DNA of 64,000 nucleotides from Aminobacterium sp. MB27-C1 (GCF_030908405.1 NZ_CP133089.1:868001-932000); one strand, 5' to 3'. Positions 8,901-17,945 are shown, counted from the stretch's first letter. Numbers and translations are program-made. The notes: a model not told the origin generated them from the sequence alone.

Positions 8901-10607
8901 ATGAAACGGTTTTCTTCGTTTTTGTTACTGTTTGTCTGGGGGATTCTTTTGTGTGTGTCGCCTGCTGCAGAAGGGGCTGTTACTTTAAAGGAAGAAAAAA
9001 AGTATGATCCCATAGAAGTTTTGCAAGCGCTCAATTATTGCACCTATTCACTGAGCAAAATTGTTTCATACAATGATCGTGTTGTCCTCTCGTTTGAGTA
9101 TGACAATATCATAAATAACTTGAACTTAAATGCTATTCCTGACGAAGATATTGTTAAACTTCTGGCCAAACTTATGGATACGCTTAAAGATGAAATTATT
9201 TCTGAACGTAAACGTGAGCGTATAGAGAAGAGCTATCAGAGAAAATTGGAACGTACATTATATAACCTTCTTGCAGGGGTAAAGCTTTCCCCGCAAAGTG
9301 TAGTGTCTGCTGCCGTAAGTGCGGTTTCCTCAATGGGCTCTATGTATGTGAACTATCAACGACAGATAGAGGAGTACTTGAGCGAAAATGAAGAAATGAT
9401 CGAAGCTCTCGACGATGAAAAGCTCAACTCGATTAATGCGATACGAAAAGATTTGTTAACGGCATCGTGGAATATAGTAAAAAAATATAATATTGATGAT
9501 CAGTACAGATTGACAGAAAAACAGATCAATGAGTTTGTAGAAAGTGTGAAATCAGGGGGAGAAGAAGTTCAGCATCGAAAATTGGCGCGACTTCTTCGTG
9601 ATAATGTTGCTTTTCAGTACTTCCCTCCCTTTTGGTATTATTATGCTCTTTCCAACAAGGAGAACGAGACGTTTTTCCTTGATTGCACGGATAAGTTTTT
9701 ACAAACACACCGACCTATCTTCAGAAAGGATCCTCTTTGGGCGAGCGTCTTGATGGAACGTCTACGTTTGCAGAAAAAAGCGGATTCCAAAAACAGTGAC
9801 GATATTCAAAGTGTAAGGGAAGATTTAGAGCAAATAATAAACCAGTCAAACAATTCAGATTGGCAGAATTTCCTTTTTGTCGGGTTAACATATGCCCAAA
9901 TTGGTATGTTGGAAGAAGCCCGCGAAAACTTGCAACGTAATATTGACAACGGATATGAGGTGTCTCTGAATGGTCGACTGCTTGCAGAGCTCTTGCTGGA
10001 TGGCGGAGATATAAAGGAGTTCAATACAACTCTCAATAAAATGCTCAACGACACTCGAGTTGTGAATAGCGACAAGCTCTATCTTATTGGTCGATGCCGT
10101 AACGCAACCTATCTAAATAGATTTAAGAATGAAATTTCAGAAATCCGGCTTATTGCTATGAACGAGGCTGCCGTTACGGAGCTTATGAGTCCTACATATC
10201 TTTTAACGATACCTAACAAGTGGCTTATTGAAGACGCTCCTTTTGATGTGAGGATCTTTAACGAAAATATGGATAAATCCCATCATTATGAATCTCTTGA
10301 TGATCCGGAGCTTATCATAAGCACAAAGAAAAAACGTGTGGCGATTAAATTTCCCGAAGCAGATCATACAATAGCGAGGAAACCTGAGAAGAATATTTCA
10401 GTGAATATAAAACACCCATTGATAGATATGACGTTGAATTATGAGTTAGAGAAAAAAGACGTGGGGCGGTCTGCAAAAACATTAATTGAGGCTTTCGTTC
10501 CTTTTTATTCCGAAGTTTTGGGCACATATCGTTTAAAAGAGATAGTTTTTATGGATGATAAGTATGTTTTTACTCCTAAGGGAGTAATTGCTGAGAATAA
10601 AAATTGA
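8901..10607 (+). CDS. Secreted protein of unknown function with helical repeats
   Basis: I do not recognise a family. The ATG at 8901 starts a clear signal peptide (MKRFSSFLLLFVWGILL, cleavage near SPAAEGA). GGAGG lies 13 bases upstream; a TTG at 8892 is the alternative start. The mature part of about 540 residues is charged and mostly helical in appearance. A TPR-like stretch occurs at about residues 330-390 (GLTYAQIGMLEEARENLQRN, then LLAELLLDGGDIKEFN). The C-terminal 120 residues look beta-rich. No catalytic motif or membrane anchor is visible. It stands alone between two terminators. Periplasmic or surface location is inferred from the signal peptide. Confidence 0.6.
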   Translation: MKRFSSFLLLFVWGILLCVSPAAEGAVTLKEEKKYDPIEVLQALNYCTYSLSKIVSYNDRVVLSFEYDNIINNLNLNAIPDEDIVKLLAKLMDTLKDEIISERKRERIEKSYQRKLERTLYNLLAGVKLSPQSVVSAAVSAVSSMGSMYVNYQRQIEEYLSENEEMIEALDDEKLNSINAIRKDLLTASWNIVKKYNIDDQYRLTEKQINEFVESVKSGGEEVQHRKLARLLRDNVAFQYFPPFWYYYALSNKENETFFLDCTDKFLQTHRPIFRKDPLWASVLMERLRLQKKADSKNSDDIQSVREDLEQIINQSNNSDWQNFLFVGLTYAQIGMLEEARENLQRNIDNGYEVSLNGRLLAELLLDGGDIKEFNTTLNKMLNDTRVVNSDKLYLIGRCRNATYLNRFKNEISEIRLIAMNEAAVTELMSPTYLLTIPNKWLIEDAPFDVRIFNENMDKSHHYESLDDPELIISTKKKRVAIKFPEADHTIARKPEKNISVNIKHPLIDMTLNYELEKKDVGRSAKTLIEAFVPFYSEVLGTYRLKEIVFMDDKYVFTPKGVIAENKN

Positions 10608-10623
10608 TTTTAACCTTTTTTTA

Positions 10624-10660
10624 CGAGAGGCCGTTGAAAAACGGTCTCTTTTGTTTTTTC
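10624..10660 (+). terminator. Rho-independent terminator
   Basis: The stem AGAGGCCGTT/AACGGTCTCT (one G-U pair) with a GAAA loop is followed by TTTTGTTTTTT, directly downstream of the unknown secreted protein. Confidence 0.85.
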
Positions 10661-10674
10661 TCTTTTATTTTAAA

Positions 10675-10703
10675 TTGACAAACCATCTAGAAGAATCTAT
10701 TAT
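10675..10703 (+). promoter_or_regulatory. Strong promoter of the aminotransferase-TRAP-CoA transferase-thiolase operon
   Basis: TTGACA (10675-10680) and TATTAT (10698-10703) with a 17-base spacer is an almost perfect housekeeping promoter. It leaves an untranslated leader of roughly 210 bases before the first gene. Confidence 0.8.
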
Positions 10704-10846
10704 TAACGAAGGAAAACCTTCATAAATAAAAAAATTAGTAGTCATTACTTCTCATGTTAACCTTCTTTATCTATATTTTATTCCTGCTTAATTTTCTACG
10801 TAATGTTTCGTATCGTTTTATCCTAATTATTTAGTTAAGGGATTTT

Positions 10847-10877
10847 CTCTGTGAGTTCCGGCCGGACGAGAACAGAG
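10847..10877 (+). other. Leader hairpin/palindrome upstream of the catabolic operon
   Basis: CTCTGT and ACAGAG enclose a GC-rich self-complementary TCCGGCCGGA core, unlike the AT-rich surroundings, about 45 bases before the first start codon. It may be an operator or an RNA structure. The rest of the 10704-10920 leader shows nothing I can name. Confidence 0.35.
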
Positions 10878-10920
10878 GTAGTTGGAATGTGTATTAAAAC
10901 ACAGAGAGGGGATGGTTTGC

Positions 10921-12270
10921 GTGCCAGAATATGGGGCGATGATTCCTCGTAGCTACAAAACTGCCCTTAAAAAAGCTGTTAGAGGCGAAGGAATATACCT
11001 TTTTGATGAGGATGGAAAAGCCTACATTGATGGGTGTAGTGGAGCATTGCTTTCCAGTGTAGGCCATGGAAACAAAGAGATAGCTGATGCTATATACAAA
11101 CAGCTTACTTCTCTTGAGTTTGCCCATCCTTCACGGTGGTATAACGAGGCCACTATGGAAGCGGCTAAAGAAGTTGCTTCGTTTGCGCCAGAAGGGCTTA
11201 ATTATGTTTGGCTTGTCAGTGGTGGCAGCGAAGCTATCGAATCGGCGCTTAAATTGGCAAGACAATATTTCGTCGAACGTGATGGAGAGAGTTCTTCAAA
11301 ATATGTCATGATTGCTCGTTGGAACTCCTACCATGGAAGTACCATAGGAACTATGGGGTTAGCAGGTAGCATGGCTCGTCGTAGAACTTTTTATCCCTTG
11401 TATCAGGATTATCCCAAAATATCTTCACATTATTGTTACCGTTGTCCTTATGGCTTGTCATATCCTTCTTGTGATATTCGTTGCGCTCACTCACTAGAAC
11501 ATGAAATCAGAAGAATAGGAGCTCAATATGTTGCCGCTTTTGTGGCAGAACCTATTGTAGGTTCCACTGTTGGTGGACTTCACCCTCCTAAGGAATATTG
11601 GCCAATTATTCGCGAAATCTGTTCTAAATACGATGTTTTGCTTATTGCCGATGAAATTATGACTGGAATTGGTCGTACAGGTGCTAATTTCTGCCTGAAT
11701 CATTGGAACGTTATTCCCGACATGATTTGTTCTGCAAAAGCCTTGTCAGGAGGGTACTCACCAGTAGGAGCTCTTATAGCCAAAGACGAAATTGTTGAGA
11801 TATTGAAACAGGGAAGCGGTGCTTTTCAACATGGTCATACCTATAACGCCAATCCAGCCACAGCTGCTGCTGTTACTGCAACTCTCCGTTTGATACAGCG
11901 AGAGAAGTTGGTAGAAAATGCACGCATTCAGGGAGATCGATTCTCAAAGAAACTAGAGTCTCTGTATAACATCCCTATCGTTGGAGAAGTAAGAGGAATG
12001 GGGCTCATGAGAGGCGTTGAAATTGTTGCAGATCAGAAGACACGCGAGGCCTTCCCATCTTCAGTAAACGCGGCTGGTGTTGCGACCGGAGAGTGTCTGA
12101 AACAGGGACTTGTTGTTTATCCAGGGCGGGGACAAATAGATGGAGTAGAGGGAGACCAATTTTTAGTTGCGCCTCCTCTCATAGTGACAGAGAACGAAAT
12201 AGATGAAATTGTTGTGCGTTTGGAGAAAGGATTGAGGGCAGCAAGCGAAAAATTGTTGTCTGGTTTGTAG
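10921..12270 (+). CDS. Class III (omega) aminotransferase, PLP-dependent
   Basis: About 449 residues. Fold-type I class III hallmarks are present: LVSGGSEAIESALKLAR for phosphate binding, IADEIMTGIGRTG with the PLP-binding Asp, and SAKALSGGYSPVGA with the Schiff-base Lys (about residue 273). Such enzymes move the amino group of omega-, beta- or alpha-amino acids to a 2-oxoacid. A CYRCP-x8-C-x3-C segment (about residues 172-188) adds four closely spaced cysteines. The GTG at 10921 is preferred because GGGG lies 9 bases upstream; the ATG at 10912 touches that site. First gene of a six-gene operon with importer, CoA transferase and thiolase, so it probably deaminates the imported substrate. Confidence 0.85.
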   Translation: MPEYGAMIPRSYKTALKKAVRGEGIYLFDEDGKAYIDGCSGALLSSVGHGNKEIADAIYKQLTSLEFAHPSRWYNEATMEAAKEVASFAPEGLNYVWLVSGGSEAIESALKLARQYFVERDGESSSKYVMIARWNSYHGSTIGTMGLAGSMARRRTFYPLYQDYPKISSHYCYRCPYGLSYPSCDIRCAHSLEHEIRRIGAQYVAAFVAEPIVGSTVGGLHPPKEYWPIIREICSKYDVLLIADEIMTGIGRTGANFCLNHWNVIPDMICSAKALSGGYSPVGALIAKDEIVEILKQGSGAFQHGHTYNANPATAAAVTATLRLIQREKLVENARIQGDRFSKKLESLYNIPIVGEVRGMGLMRGVEIVADQKTREAFPSSVNAAGVATGECLKQGLVVYPGRGQIDGVEGDQFLVAPPLIVTENEIDEIVVRLEKGLRAASEKLLSGL

Positions 12271-12310
12271 GGTAAGAGTCGAGGGCCTAAAGTTAAAGGA
12301 GGGTATGTGT

Positions 12311-13264
12311 ATGAATAAGAAATGGATAGCCCTGATAGCTGTTTTAGCTCTTGTAGTATTTGGAAGTGCCGCAACAGCTGTAACATTTATTACTATCGGT
12401 TCAGGTGGAGTTGGAGGAACGTATTATCCCCTAGGTGGGGCCATGGCTGAAATATTGACGAAAGCCAACATTGGTATCAAAGCTACATCCCGTTCAACTG
12501 CGGCTTCCAAAGAGAACTGCCGCCTTGTTGCTTCTGATAAAGCCCAGATAGGAATGTCTATGGGATCGACTTTATATCAGGCCTATACGGGAACCGAAGC
12601 ATTCGGGCAAGATGGAAAACTTCCTTTAAGGATTCTTATGCATATGTATCCTGCCCCTCAGCATCTTGTAACAACAACTAAAACAGGGATAAAATCTTTT
12701 GAAGACATTAAAGGGAAAAAAGTTTCTCTTGGAGCTCCTGGTGGTGGAGACCAGATTTTAAGCCGAATTATTCTTGAAACTGCTGGAATAGATCCGGACA
12801 AAGATTTACAAAAACAACAGTTGACTCAGCCTGAAGGTGTTATGGCACTGAAAGATGGAAATGTTGATGCTGTCTTTTGGAATTTTGCAGCTCCAGGCTC
12901 TGCTGTATTAGAGGTTGCTGCTGTTCGCGATATCGTACTCATTCCTCTTCCTGAAGAGCTCGTTAAAAAGGTAGTTGAAACCCATCCATTCCTTTTCCCA
13001 TATACCATAACCAAAGGAACATACCCCGGCATAGACAAAGACATAATGACTGTAGCAGATGGTAACTTCCTTGTTGTTCATGAGAATATGCCCGAAGAAT
13101 TGGGGTATAACTTGGTTAGCACAATTATAGGAAATGCCAAAGCTTTCATGGATATTACTCAGCAGGCATCTCACTTTGTACCAGAAGAAGCGAGCGTTGG
13201 AATTATTCCATTTACATCTGGTTCAGTGAAATATTTCAAGGAAAAAGGCATAGAGGTGAAATAG
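12311..13264 (+). CDS. TAXI-family TRAP transporter substrate-binding protein
   Basis: A 317-residue periplasmic binding protein. A signal peptide (WIALIAVLALVVFGSAATA) is followed by the typical TAXI opening ITIGSGGVGGTYYPLGGAMA and later KVSLGAPGGGDQIL. TAXI proteins deliver organic or amino acids to a fused TRAP permease, which is the next gene. The second ATG at 12311 is used because AAGGAGGG lies 7 bases upstream; the ATG at 12305 is too close. A hairpin lies between this gene and the permease gene. Confidence 0.92.
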   Translation: MNKKWIALIAVLALVVFGSAATAVTFITIGSGGVGGTYYPLGGAMAEILTKANIGIKATSRSTAASKENCRLVASDKAQIGMSMGSTLYQAYTGTEAFGQDGKLPLRILMHMYPAPQHLVTTTKTGIKSFEDIKGKKVSLGAPGGGDQILSRIILETAGIDPDKDLQKQQLTQPEGVMALKDGNVDAVFWNFAAPGSAVLEVAAVRDIVLIPLPEELVKKVVETHPFLFPYTITKGTYPGIDKDIMTVADGNFLVVHENMPEELGYNLVSTIIGNAKAFMDITQQASHFVPEEASVGIIPFTSGSVKYFKEKGIEVK

Positions 13265-13276
13265 GTCTCTTTTACT

Positions 13277-13301
13277 GCGGGGGAGAGTCTCTCTCTCCCG
13301 C
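13277..13301 (+). other. Intercistronic stem-loop between binding protein and permease genes
   Basis: An 11-bp stem (one G-U pair) with a 3-base loop lies between genes of the same operon and has only a short T stretch after it. It could act as a partial terminator or as a 3' stabiliser giving more binding protein than permease. Confidence 0.65.
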
Positions 13302-13330
13302 CATTTTGAGATGAGACTGGGGAGGGAAAC

Positions 13331-15277
13331 ATGATGACAAATCCTTCAATACCGCCGCAGAACATTCAGCCAGTAGATGTAGATGTAAAAAAACGAGAAC
13401 TTCACGGCTGGCAATATTGGATTGTAGCTGCTCTAGCCCTGTCGGCATCTGTTTTTCACCTCTATACGGCTGTTTTTGGGTTACGTTCAGCTATGTACCA
13501 GAGAAGTATCCACTGGCTTTTTATGGGAGCGTTAATGTTCCTTTTATATCCCATATCGAAAAAAAGGCCAAAAAATCGTATTGATTGGTGGGACTGGATT
13601 TTTGCAGCACTGCTCATCGTTGGTTGTCTCAACATTATTTTGAATTGGGAAACCATTACTATGCGTGAAGGTGCACCTATTACTTCAGATATTTACTTAG
13701 GATCGATGATGATCCTCCTCGTTCTTGATGGAACGAGACGGTCAATGGGACTACCCTTGCCAATTATGGCGACAATTGCGATGATTTATGCCTTTTTAGG
13801 CCCCTATTTCCCGGGGATTTTAGCTCATGGAGGCTTTGCGCTCGATGAAATCGCGCCGTTCCAGTATTTACGAACCGATGGTATATTTGGCGTTCCCTTA
13901 GGTGTTTCAGCATCATTTATATTTCTTTTCGTTTTGTTTGGAGCTGTTCTTAAAGTGTCGGGAGCTGGACAGTTTTTTATAGATCTTTCGATTGCACTGA
14001 CTGGTAAAAGCCGCGGAGGTCCAGCAAAAGCGGCAGTGGTTGCCAGCGCTCTCATGGGAACTGTCTCGGGAAGTTCTGTTGCCAACACGGTGACGACAGG
14101 AGCTTTTACTATCCCTCTCATGAAAACGGCAGGATATAGCTCAGAATTTGCAGGTGCAGTTGTTGCCGCTTCTTCAACAGGAGGTCAAGTTATGCCGCCT
14201 GTCATGGGGGCAGCCGCCTTTATTATGGCTCAATTTCTTGGTATTTCGTATTGGGAAATAGTGGTTGCAGCGGCTATACCAGCGGCACTTTATTTCTTCT
14301 CAATTTGGGCCATGGTGCATTTCAGAGCAGGGAAAAAGGGTATAAGGGCGATGACCAATGAAGAGGTTCCTCCTATATGGCCTGTCTTAAGAGAAGGCTG
14401 GCATCTATTAATACCTATCATTACTCTCATAGGTTTTTTGGCAACAGGATATTCTGCTGTAAAGGCCGTTTTCTGGTCGATTGTCTGTCTGATTGGAGCC
14501 TCATGGTTAGGAGAAAAGAAATATCGTATGACACCGCAACGAATACTTAATGCTCTTATTGACGGAGCTATTGGCGCAGTCGATGTCGCTGCAGCTTGTG
14601 CGTGTTCTGGCATTGTCATTGGAGTTATTGGTATAACCGGAGTTGGGCTTGCATTCTCTTCTTTTGTTATGAGCCTTTCTCACGGAATACTTCCCTTGGC
14701 ACTTCTATTGACAATGATCGGATCAATTATTCTCGGTATGGGAGTTCCTACCACAGCACAATACATCATTACATCAACACTCGCCGCTCCAGCGTTGGCT
14801 CAAATGGGGGTTCCCATGATGTCTGCTCATTTATTCTGCCTTTATTTTGGAGTCTTGGCAGATGTAACACCTCCAGTAGCTTTGGCTACATATGCTGCTG
14901 CTGGTATAGCACGTTCCAACGCTATGAAAACAGGATTTACGGCCCTTGTCGTTGCTGTGGCAGGATTTATTGTCCCATATATGTTTGTGTATAACAGCTA
15001 TCTTCTTTTCCAGGGCAGCCTTATAAAAATTATTATTGGCTGTGCAACTGCTTTCCTGGGAATAATAGGGTTGGCAGCAGGTGTTCAGGGGTTCTTTGTT
15101 ACTCATCTTCCAATTTGGGGAAGAGCTGCGTTGCTTGCGGTTCCTTTCTTGTTAATTCATCCAACCCTAATAGCCAATGTCGTTGCTGTTGCTATCGTTG
15201 CGTTTATGTTTATTACTCAGAAACGCAGAGCATCTCGTGTTGTCTCACCTATTTTAGAGAACACGGAACAACAATAA
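13331..15277 (+). CDS. TRAP transporter fused permease (TAXI type)
   Basis: A 648-residue polytopic membrane protein with about 16 or more hydrophobic segments. It combines the small DctQ-like and large DctM-like subunits in one chain, as is usual for TAXI systems. Conserved DctM-type stretches include GTVSGSSVANTVTTGAFTIP and GMGVPTTAQYIITSTLAAPA. With the preceding binding protein it forms a cation-driven high-affinity importer. GGGGAGGG lies 4 bases before the first of two adjacent ATG codons; the second (13334) would work equally well. Substrate is not shown by sequence; the operon suggests an amino acid whose carbon skeleton becomes a beta-oxoacid. Confidence 0.92.
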   Translation: MMTNPSIPPQNIQPVDVDVKKRELHGWQYWIVAALALSASVFHLYTAVFGLRSAMYQRSIHWLFMGALMFLLYPISKKRPKNRIDWWDWIFAALLIVGCLNIILNWETITMREGAPITSDIYLGSMMILLVLDGTRRSMGLPLPIMATIAMIYAFLGPYFPGILAHGGFALDEIAPFQYLRTDGIFGVPLGVSASFIFLFVLFGAVLKVSGAGQFFIDLSIALTGKSRGGPAKAAVVASALMGTVSGSSVANTVTTGAFTIPLMKTAGYSSEFAGAVVAASSTGGQVMPPVMGAAAFIMAQFLGISYWEIVVAAAIPAALYFFSIWAMVHFRAGKKGIRAMTNEEVPPIWPVLREGWHLLIPIITLIGFLATGYSAVKAVFWSIVCLIGASWLGEKKYRMTPQRILNALIDGAIGAVDVAAACACSGIVIGVIGITGVGLAFSSFVMSLSHGILPLALLLTMIGSIILGMGVPTTAQYIITSTLAAPALAQMGVPMMSAHLFCLYFGVLADVTPPVALATYAAAGIARSNAMKTGFTALVVAVAGFIVPYMFVYNSYLLFQGSLIKIIIGCATAFLGIIGLAAGVQGFFVTHLPIWGRAALLAVPFLLIHPTLIANVVAVAIVAFMFITQKRRASRVVSPILENTEQQ

Positions 15278-15293
15278 AAGGGAGGTTCGGCAT

Positions 15294-16001
15294 ATGCCCA
15301 AAAAAACCATTAAACCTGTTATGTCAGCAGAAGAGGCAATTCGCTATGTAAAGCCGGGAGCTTCGCTGATGGTCGGAGGGTTTAATTACGGAGGAGTTCC
15401 TTACACCTTAGTGGATGCATTGGCTGCTTCGAAAACAAATGATTTACACTTGATTTCCAATGATACTTTATATGCCAATGATAAATATCCAGAAGGTATT
15501 GGACAAGGCCAGCTCGTTGTTAATGGTCAGGTTCGTAAAGTTACAGCTTCTCATATCGGTTTAAATAAAGAGACGCAACGTCTTTTTAATGAGAATAAGT
15601 TAGAACTTGAACTTGTTCCTCAAGGGAGCTTTGTTGAACGTATCAGAGCGGGAGGTTTTGGATTAGGAGGCGTATTGACGCCTACCGGAGTAGGAACGTG
15701 TTATGAAGAAGACAAACAAGTAATAGAAGTGAATGGTAAACGATACATTCTTGAACTCCCCTTGCGGGCTGATGTTGCTTTTATTCGGGCGTATCGTGCT
15801 GATCGTTGGGGGAATTTAACGTATTTTGGAACGAACCGGAATTTTAACCCTGTTATGGCAACGGCAGCAGATATTGTCATAGCAGAAGTTGATTCCATTG
15901 TTCGTGAAGGTGAAATTGACCCTAACGATGTTGTTACACCTGGAATTCTGGTAGATATTCTCGTGCTGAAAGGAGATGGATACTATGCTTCCAGAACTTG
16001 A
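15294..16001 (+). CDS. 3-oxoacid CoA-transferase family, subunit A
   Basis: A 235-residue family I CoA transferase alpha subunit. It has the N-terminal ASLMVGGFNYGGVPYTLVDAL glycine-rich segment, and GGFGLGGVLTPTGVGT followed by RADVAFIRAYRADRWGNLTY. With subunit B it would transfer CoA from a donor such as acetyl- or succinyl-CoA to a free acid. The frame overlaps subunit B by 17 bases, suggesting coupled translation in equal amounts. Related acetate/acetoacetate and glutaconate transferases cannot be separated by sight; the thiolase next door favours a 3-oxoacid. Confidence 0.88.
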   Translation: MPKKTIKPVMSAEEAIRYVKPGASLMVGGFNYGGVPYTLVDALAASKTNDLHLISNDTLYANDKYPEGIGQGQLVVNGQVRKVTASHIGLNKETQRLFNENKLELELVPQGSFVERIRAGGFGLGGVLTPTGVGTCYEEDKQVIEVNGKRYILELPLRADVAFIRAYRADRWGNLTYFGTNRNFNPVMATAADIVIAEVDSIVREGEIDPNDVVTPGILVDILVLKGDGYYASRT

Positions 16002-16689
16002 TGAAAAGGTAGTGCGAGAACGAATTGCAAAACGAATAGCCCTTGATTTTGATAATGGTGCCGTTGTCAATCTGGGCATAGGTATTCCTACGCTTGTTTC
16101 AGATTTCATCCCTCATAGTGTTAGGGTAATCATGCAGACAGAAAATGGAGTTGTTGGTGCAGGTCCAGCCCCAGAGGAACACGATCTTCGCTTTATAGGA
16201 GCGGGGGGACGAGGATTAAGCCTTATTCCAGGATCATCAATAGTTTCGAGCGATATGAGTTTTGGTCTCATTCGAGGTGGTCATCTCGACGCCACTGTTT
16301 TGGGTGCATTAGAAGTTGATGAAGAAGGCAATTTGGCAAACTGGTGGATTCCGGGAAAACTCATCCCAGGGATGGGTGGAGCCATGGATCTCGTATCCGG
16401 AGCAAGAGCTGTCTATGTCGCCACAACGCATTTTGATAAGAAAGGACGGTCAAAACTTGTAAAGAAATGTGCTCTTCCTCTTACAGGGGCAGGCGTAGTT
16501 TCTACAATTGTGACTGAGTATTGTGTTGTAAGAAAGCGCGACGGGCACATGGTGTTAACAGAGATAGCTCCCAACGTGGATGTTAATGAATTGCTGGAAA
16601 AAACAGCTATGAGTTTTGAGGTGAGCAGTGATCTTTGCTTAATGAAAGGCATTGAAGAAGAATGTTGTTGCGAGGAGGCATCGAAATGA
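15985..16689 (+). CDS. 3-oxoacid CoA-transferase family, subunit B
   Basis: A 234-residue beta subunit carrying VVNLGIGIPTLV and the QTENGVVG motif, whose Glu (about residue 53) is the catalytic residue that forms the enzyme-CoA thioester in family I transferases. The ATG at 15985 has AAGGAG 9 bases upstream; the ATG at 15976 abuts that site and is unlikely. The C-terminus contains a CCCEE cluster of unknown meaning. The stop overlaps the thiolase start (ATGA). Confidence 0.9.
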   Translation: MLPELDEKVVRERIAKRIALDFDNGAVVNLGIGIPTLVSDFIPHSVRVIMQTENGVVGAGPAPEEHDLRFIGAGGRGLSLIPGSSIVSSDMSFGLIRGGHLDATVLGALEVDEEGNLANWWIPGKLIPGMGGAMDLVSGARAVYVATTHFDKKGRSKLVKKCALPLTGAGVVSTIVTEYCVVRKRDGHMVLTEIAPNVDVNELLEKTAMSFEVSSDLCLMKGIEEECCCEEASK

Positions 16690-17867
16690 CAAAGGCTGTT
16701 ATTCTGAGTGCCTGCCGAACTCCTGGCGGAAAATATGGAGGATCTTTAAAATCTTTTGAAGCTCCTGATCTTGGAGGCGTAGCTATAGCTGAAGCCGTAA
16801 AACGATCTGGTGTTAAAACTGATGATATTTCAGAAGTAATTATGGGAAATGGCTGGCAGGCAGGTGTAGGAGCCAATCCCGCTCGTATCGCTATGGTCAA
16901 GGGAAAATTACCGCAAGATATTCCGTCATTTACCGTGAATAAACGGTGTGGCTCGGGTTTGCGGACTATCATGCTTATAGCTGACCGTGTCCGTCTTGGA
17001 GATATTAATGCTGGAGTGGCAGGGGGAATGGAAAGCGCAACGAATACTCCTTATCTCCTTCCCGATGCACGCTGGGGCCATAGAATGGGGGAAAAGAAGG
17101 CTTTAGATGTTTTACATCAGGATGGTTTTGTGTGTCCCGTGGCAGGAGCCCTCATGGGGACACTAACAGAACGCCTGGTTACGGAATATAATATATCGAG
17201 ACAAGAACAAGATGAATACGCTTTGCAAAGTCATCAAAAGGCAGTTCGAGCTATGGAAGAGGGCTTGTTCGCAGAAGAAACTGTGTCTTTAACCTATCGT
17301 GATCGTAAAAAAGGTGAAATCGTTGTAGACCGTGAAGAAATTCCAAGAAAAGATACCTCTCTTGAAGCTCTTGGCCGTCTTCCTGCTATCTTTAAAGAAA
17401 ATGGAACAATTACCGCAGGAAGCAGCTCAGCTTTATGCGACGCTGGCAGTGCTGTTGTCGTAGCGAATGAAGAGTGGGCCAAGCAACAAGGTCATAAGCC
17501 AATAGCGCGAATTTTAGGGTATGCAAATGCGGCTCTTGACGCTGGCTTGTTTGGAATAGCGCCAACTGTTGCCATGCCTAAAGCTCTTGAAATGGCGAAT
17601 CTAGCCCTTGAAGATATGGATCTTATCGAGATCAATGAAGCATTTGCTGCGCAGGTTATAGCTTGTCATAGAGTTCTTCCCTTTAACATGGAGAAACTTA
17701 ATATTCATGGCGGAGCTATAGCATTGGGGCATCCCATAGGAGCTACAGGGGCTAGAATCCTTACTACATTGCTTTACGCACTCAAGACAGCAGACAAAGA
17801 ACTTGGCATTGCCAGTGCATGCATCGGTGGAGGGCAGGCAGTAGCGATGGTCGTGCAACGATTTTAA
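16686..17867 (+). CDS. Acetyl-CoA C-acetyltransferase (thiolase)
   Basis: A 393-residue thiolase with all active-site parts: nucleophile Cys88 in VNKRCGSGLRT, NEAFAAQVIACHR, GGAIALGHPIGATGAR with His at about 349, and the second Cys at about 379 in SACIGGGQA. Reaction: cleavage of a 3-oxoacyl-CoA with CoA to acetyl-CoA plus a shortened acyl-CoA, or the reverse. Downstream of a CoA transferase and an aminotransferase in a fermenter, the cleavage direction is the natural reading. The start has GAGGAGG 7 bases upstream. Last gene of the operon; a terminator follows. Confidence 0.93.
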   Translation: MTKAVILSACRTPGGKYGGSLKSFEAPDLGGVAIAEAVKRSGVKTDDISEVIMGNGWQAGVGANPARIAMVKGKLPQDIPSFTVNKRCGSGLRTIMLIADRVRLGDINAGVAGGMESATNTPYLLPDARWGHRMGEKKALDVLHQDGFVCPVAGALMGTLTERLVTEYNISRQEQDEYALQSHQKAVRAMEEGLFAEETVSLTYRDRKKGEIVVDREEIPRKDTSLEALGRLPAIFKENGTITAGSSSALCDAGSAVVVANEEWAKQQGHKPIARILGYANAALDAGLFGIAPTVAMPKALEMANLALEDMDLIEINEAFAAQVIACHRVLPFNMEKLNIHGGAIALGHPIGATGARILTTLLYALKTADKELGIASACIGGGQAVAMVVQRF

Positions 17868-17900
17868 AATACTTTACAAAAATTAGCTAGTTATAAAAAT

Positions 17901-17945
17901 AAAAAGACTTCTGTTTTCAAATTGAGGCGGAAGTCTTTTTTTGTT
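17901..17945 (+). terminator. Rho-independent terminator of the thiolase operon
   Basis: The 11-bp stem AAAAAGACTTC/GAAGTCTTTTT is followed by further T residues. Confidence 0.85.

Noticed and set aside
14596-14994. A Cys/Tyr/Ser-rich plus-strand frame inside the TRAP permease gene.
   Set aside because: It is the shifted reading frame of a hydrophobic gene and has no start context.
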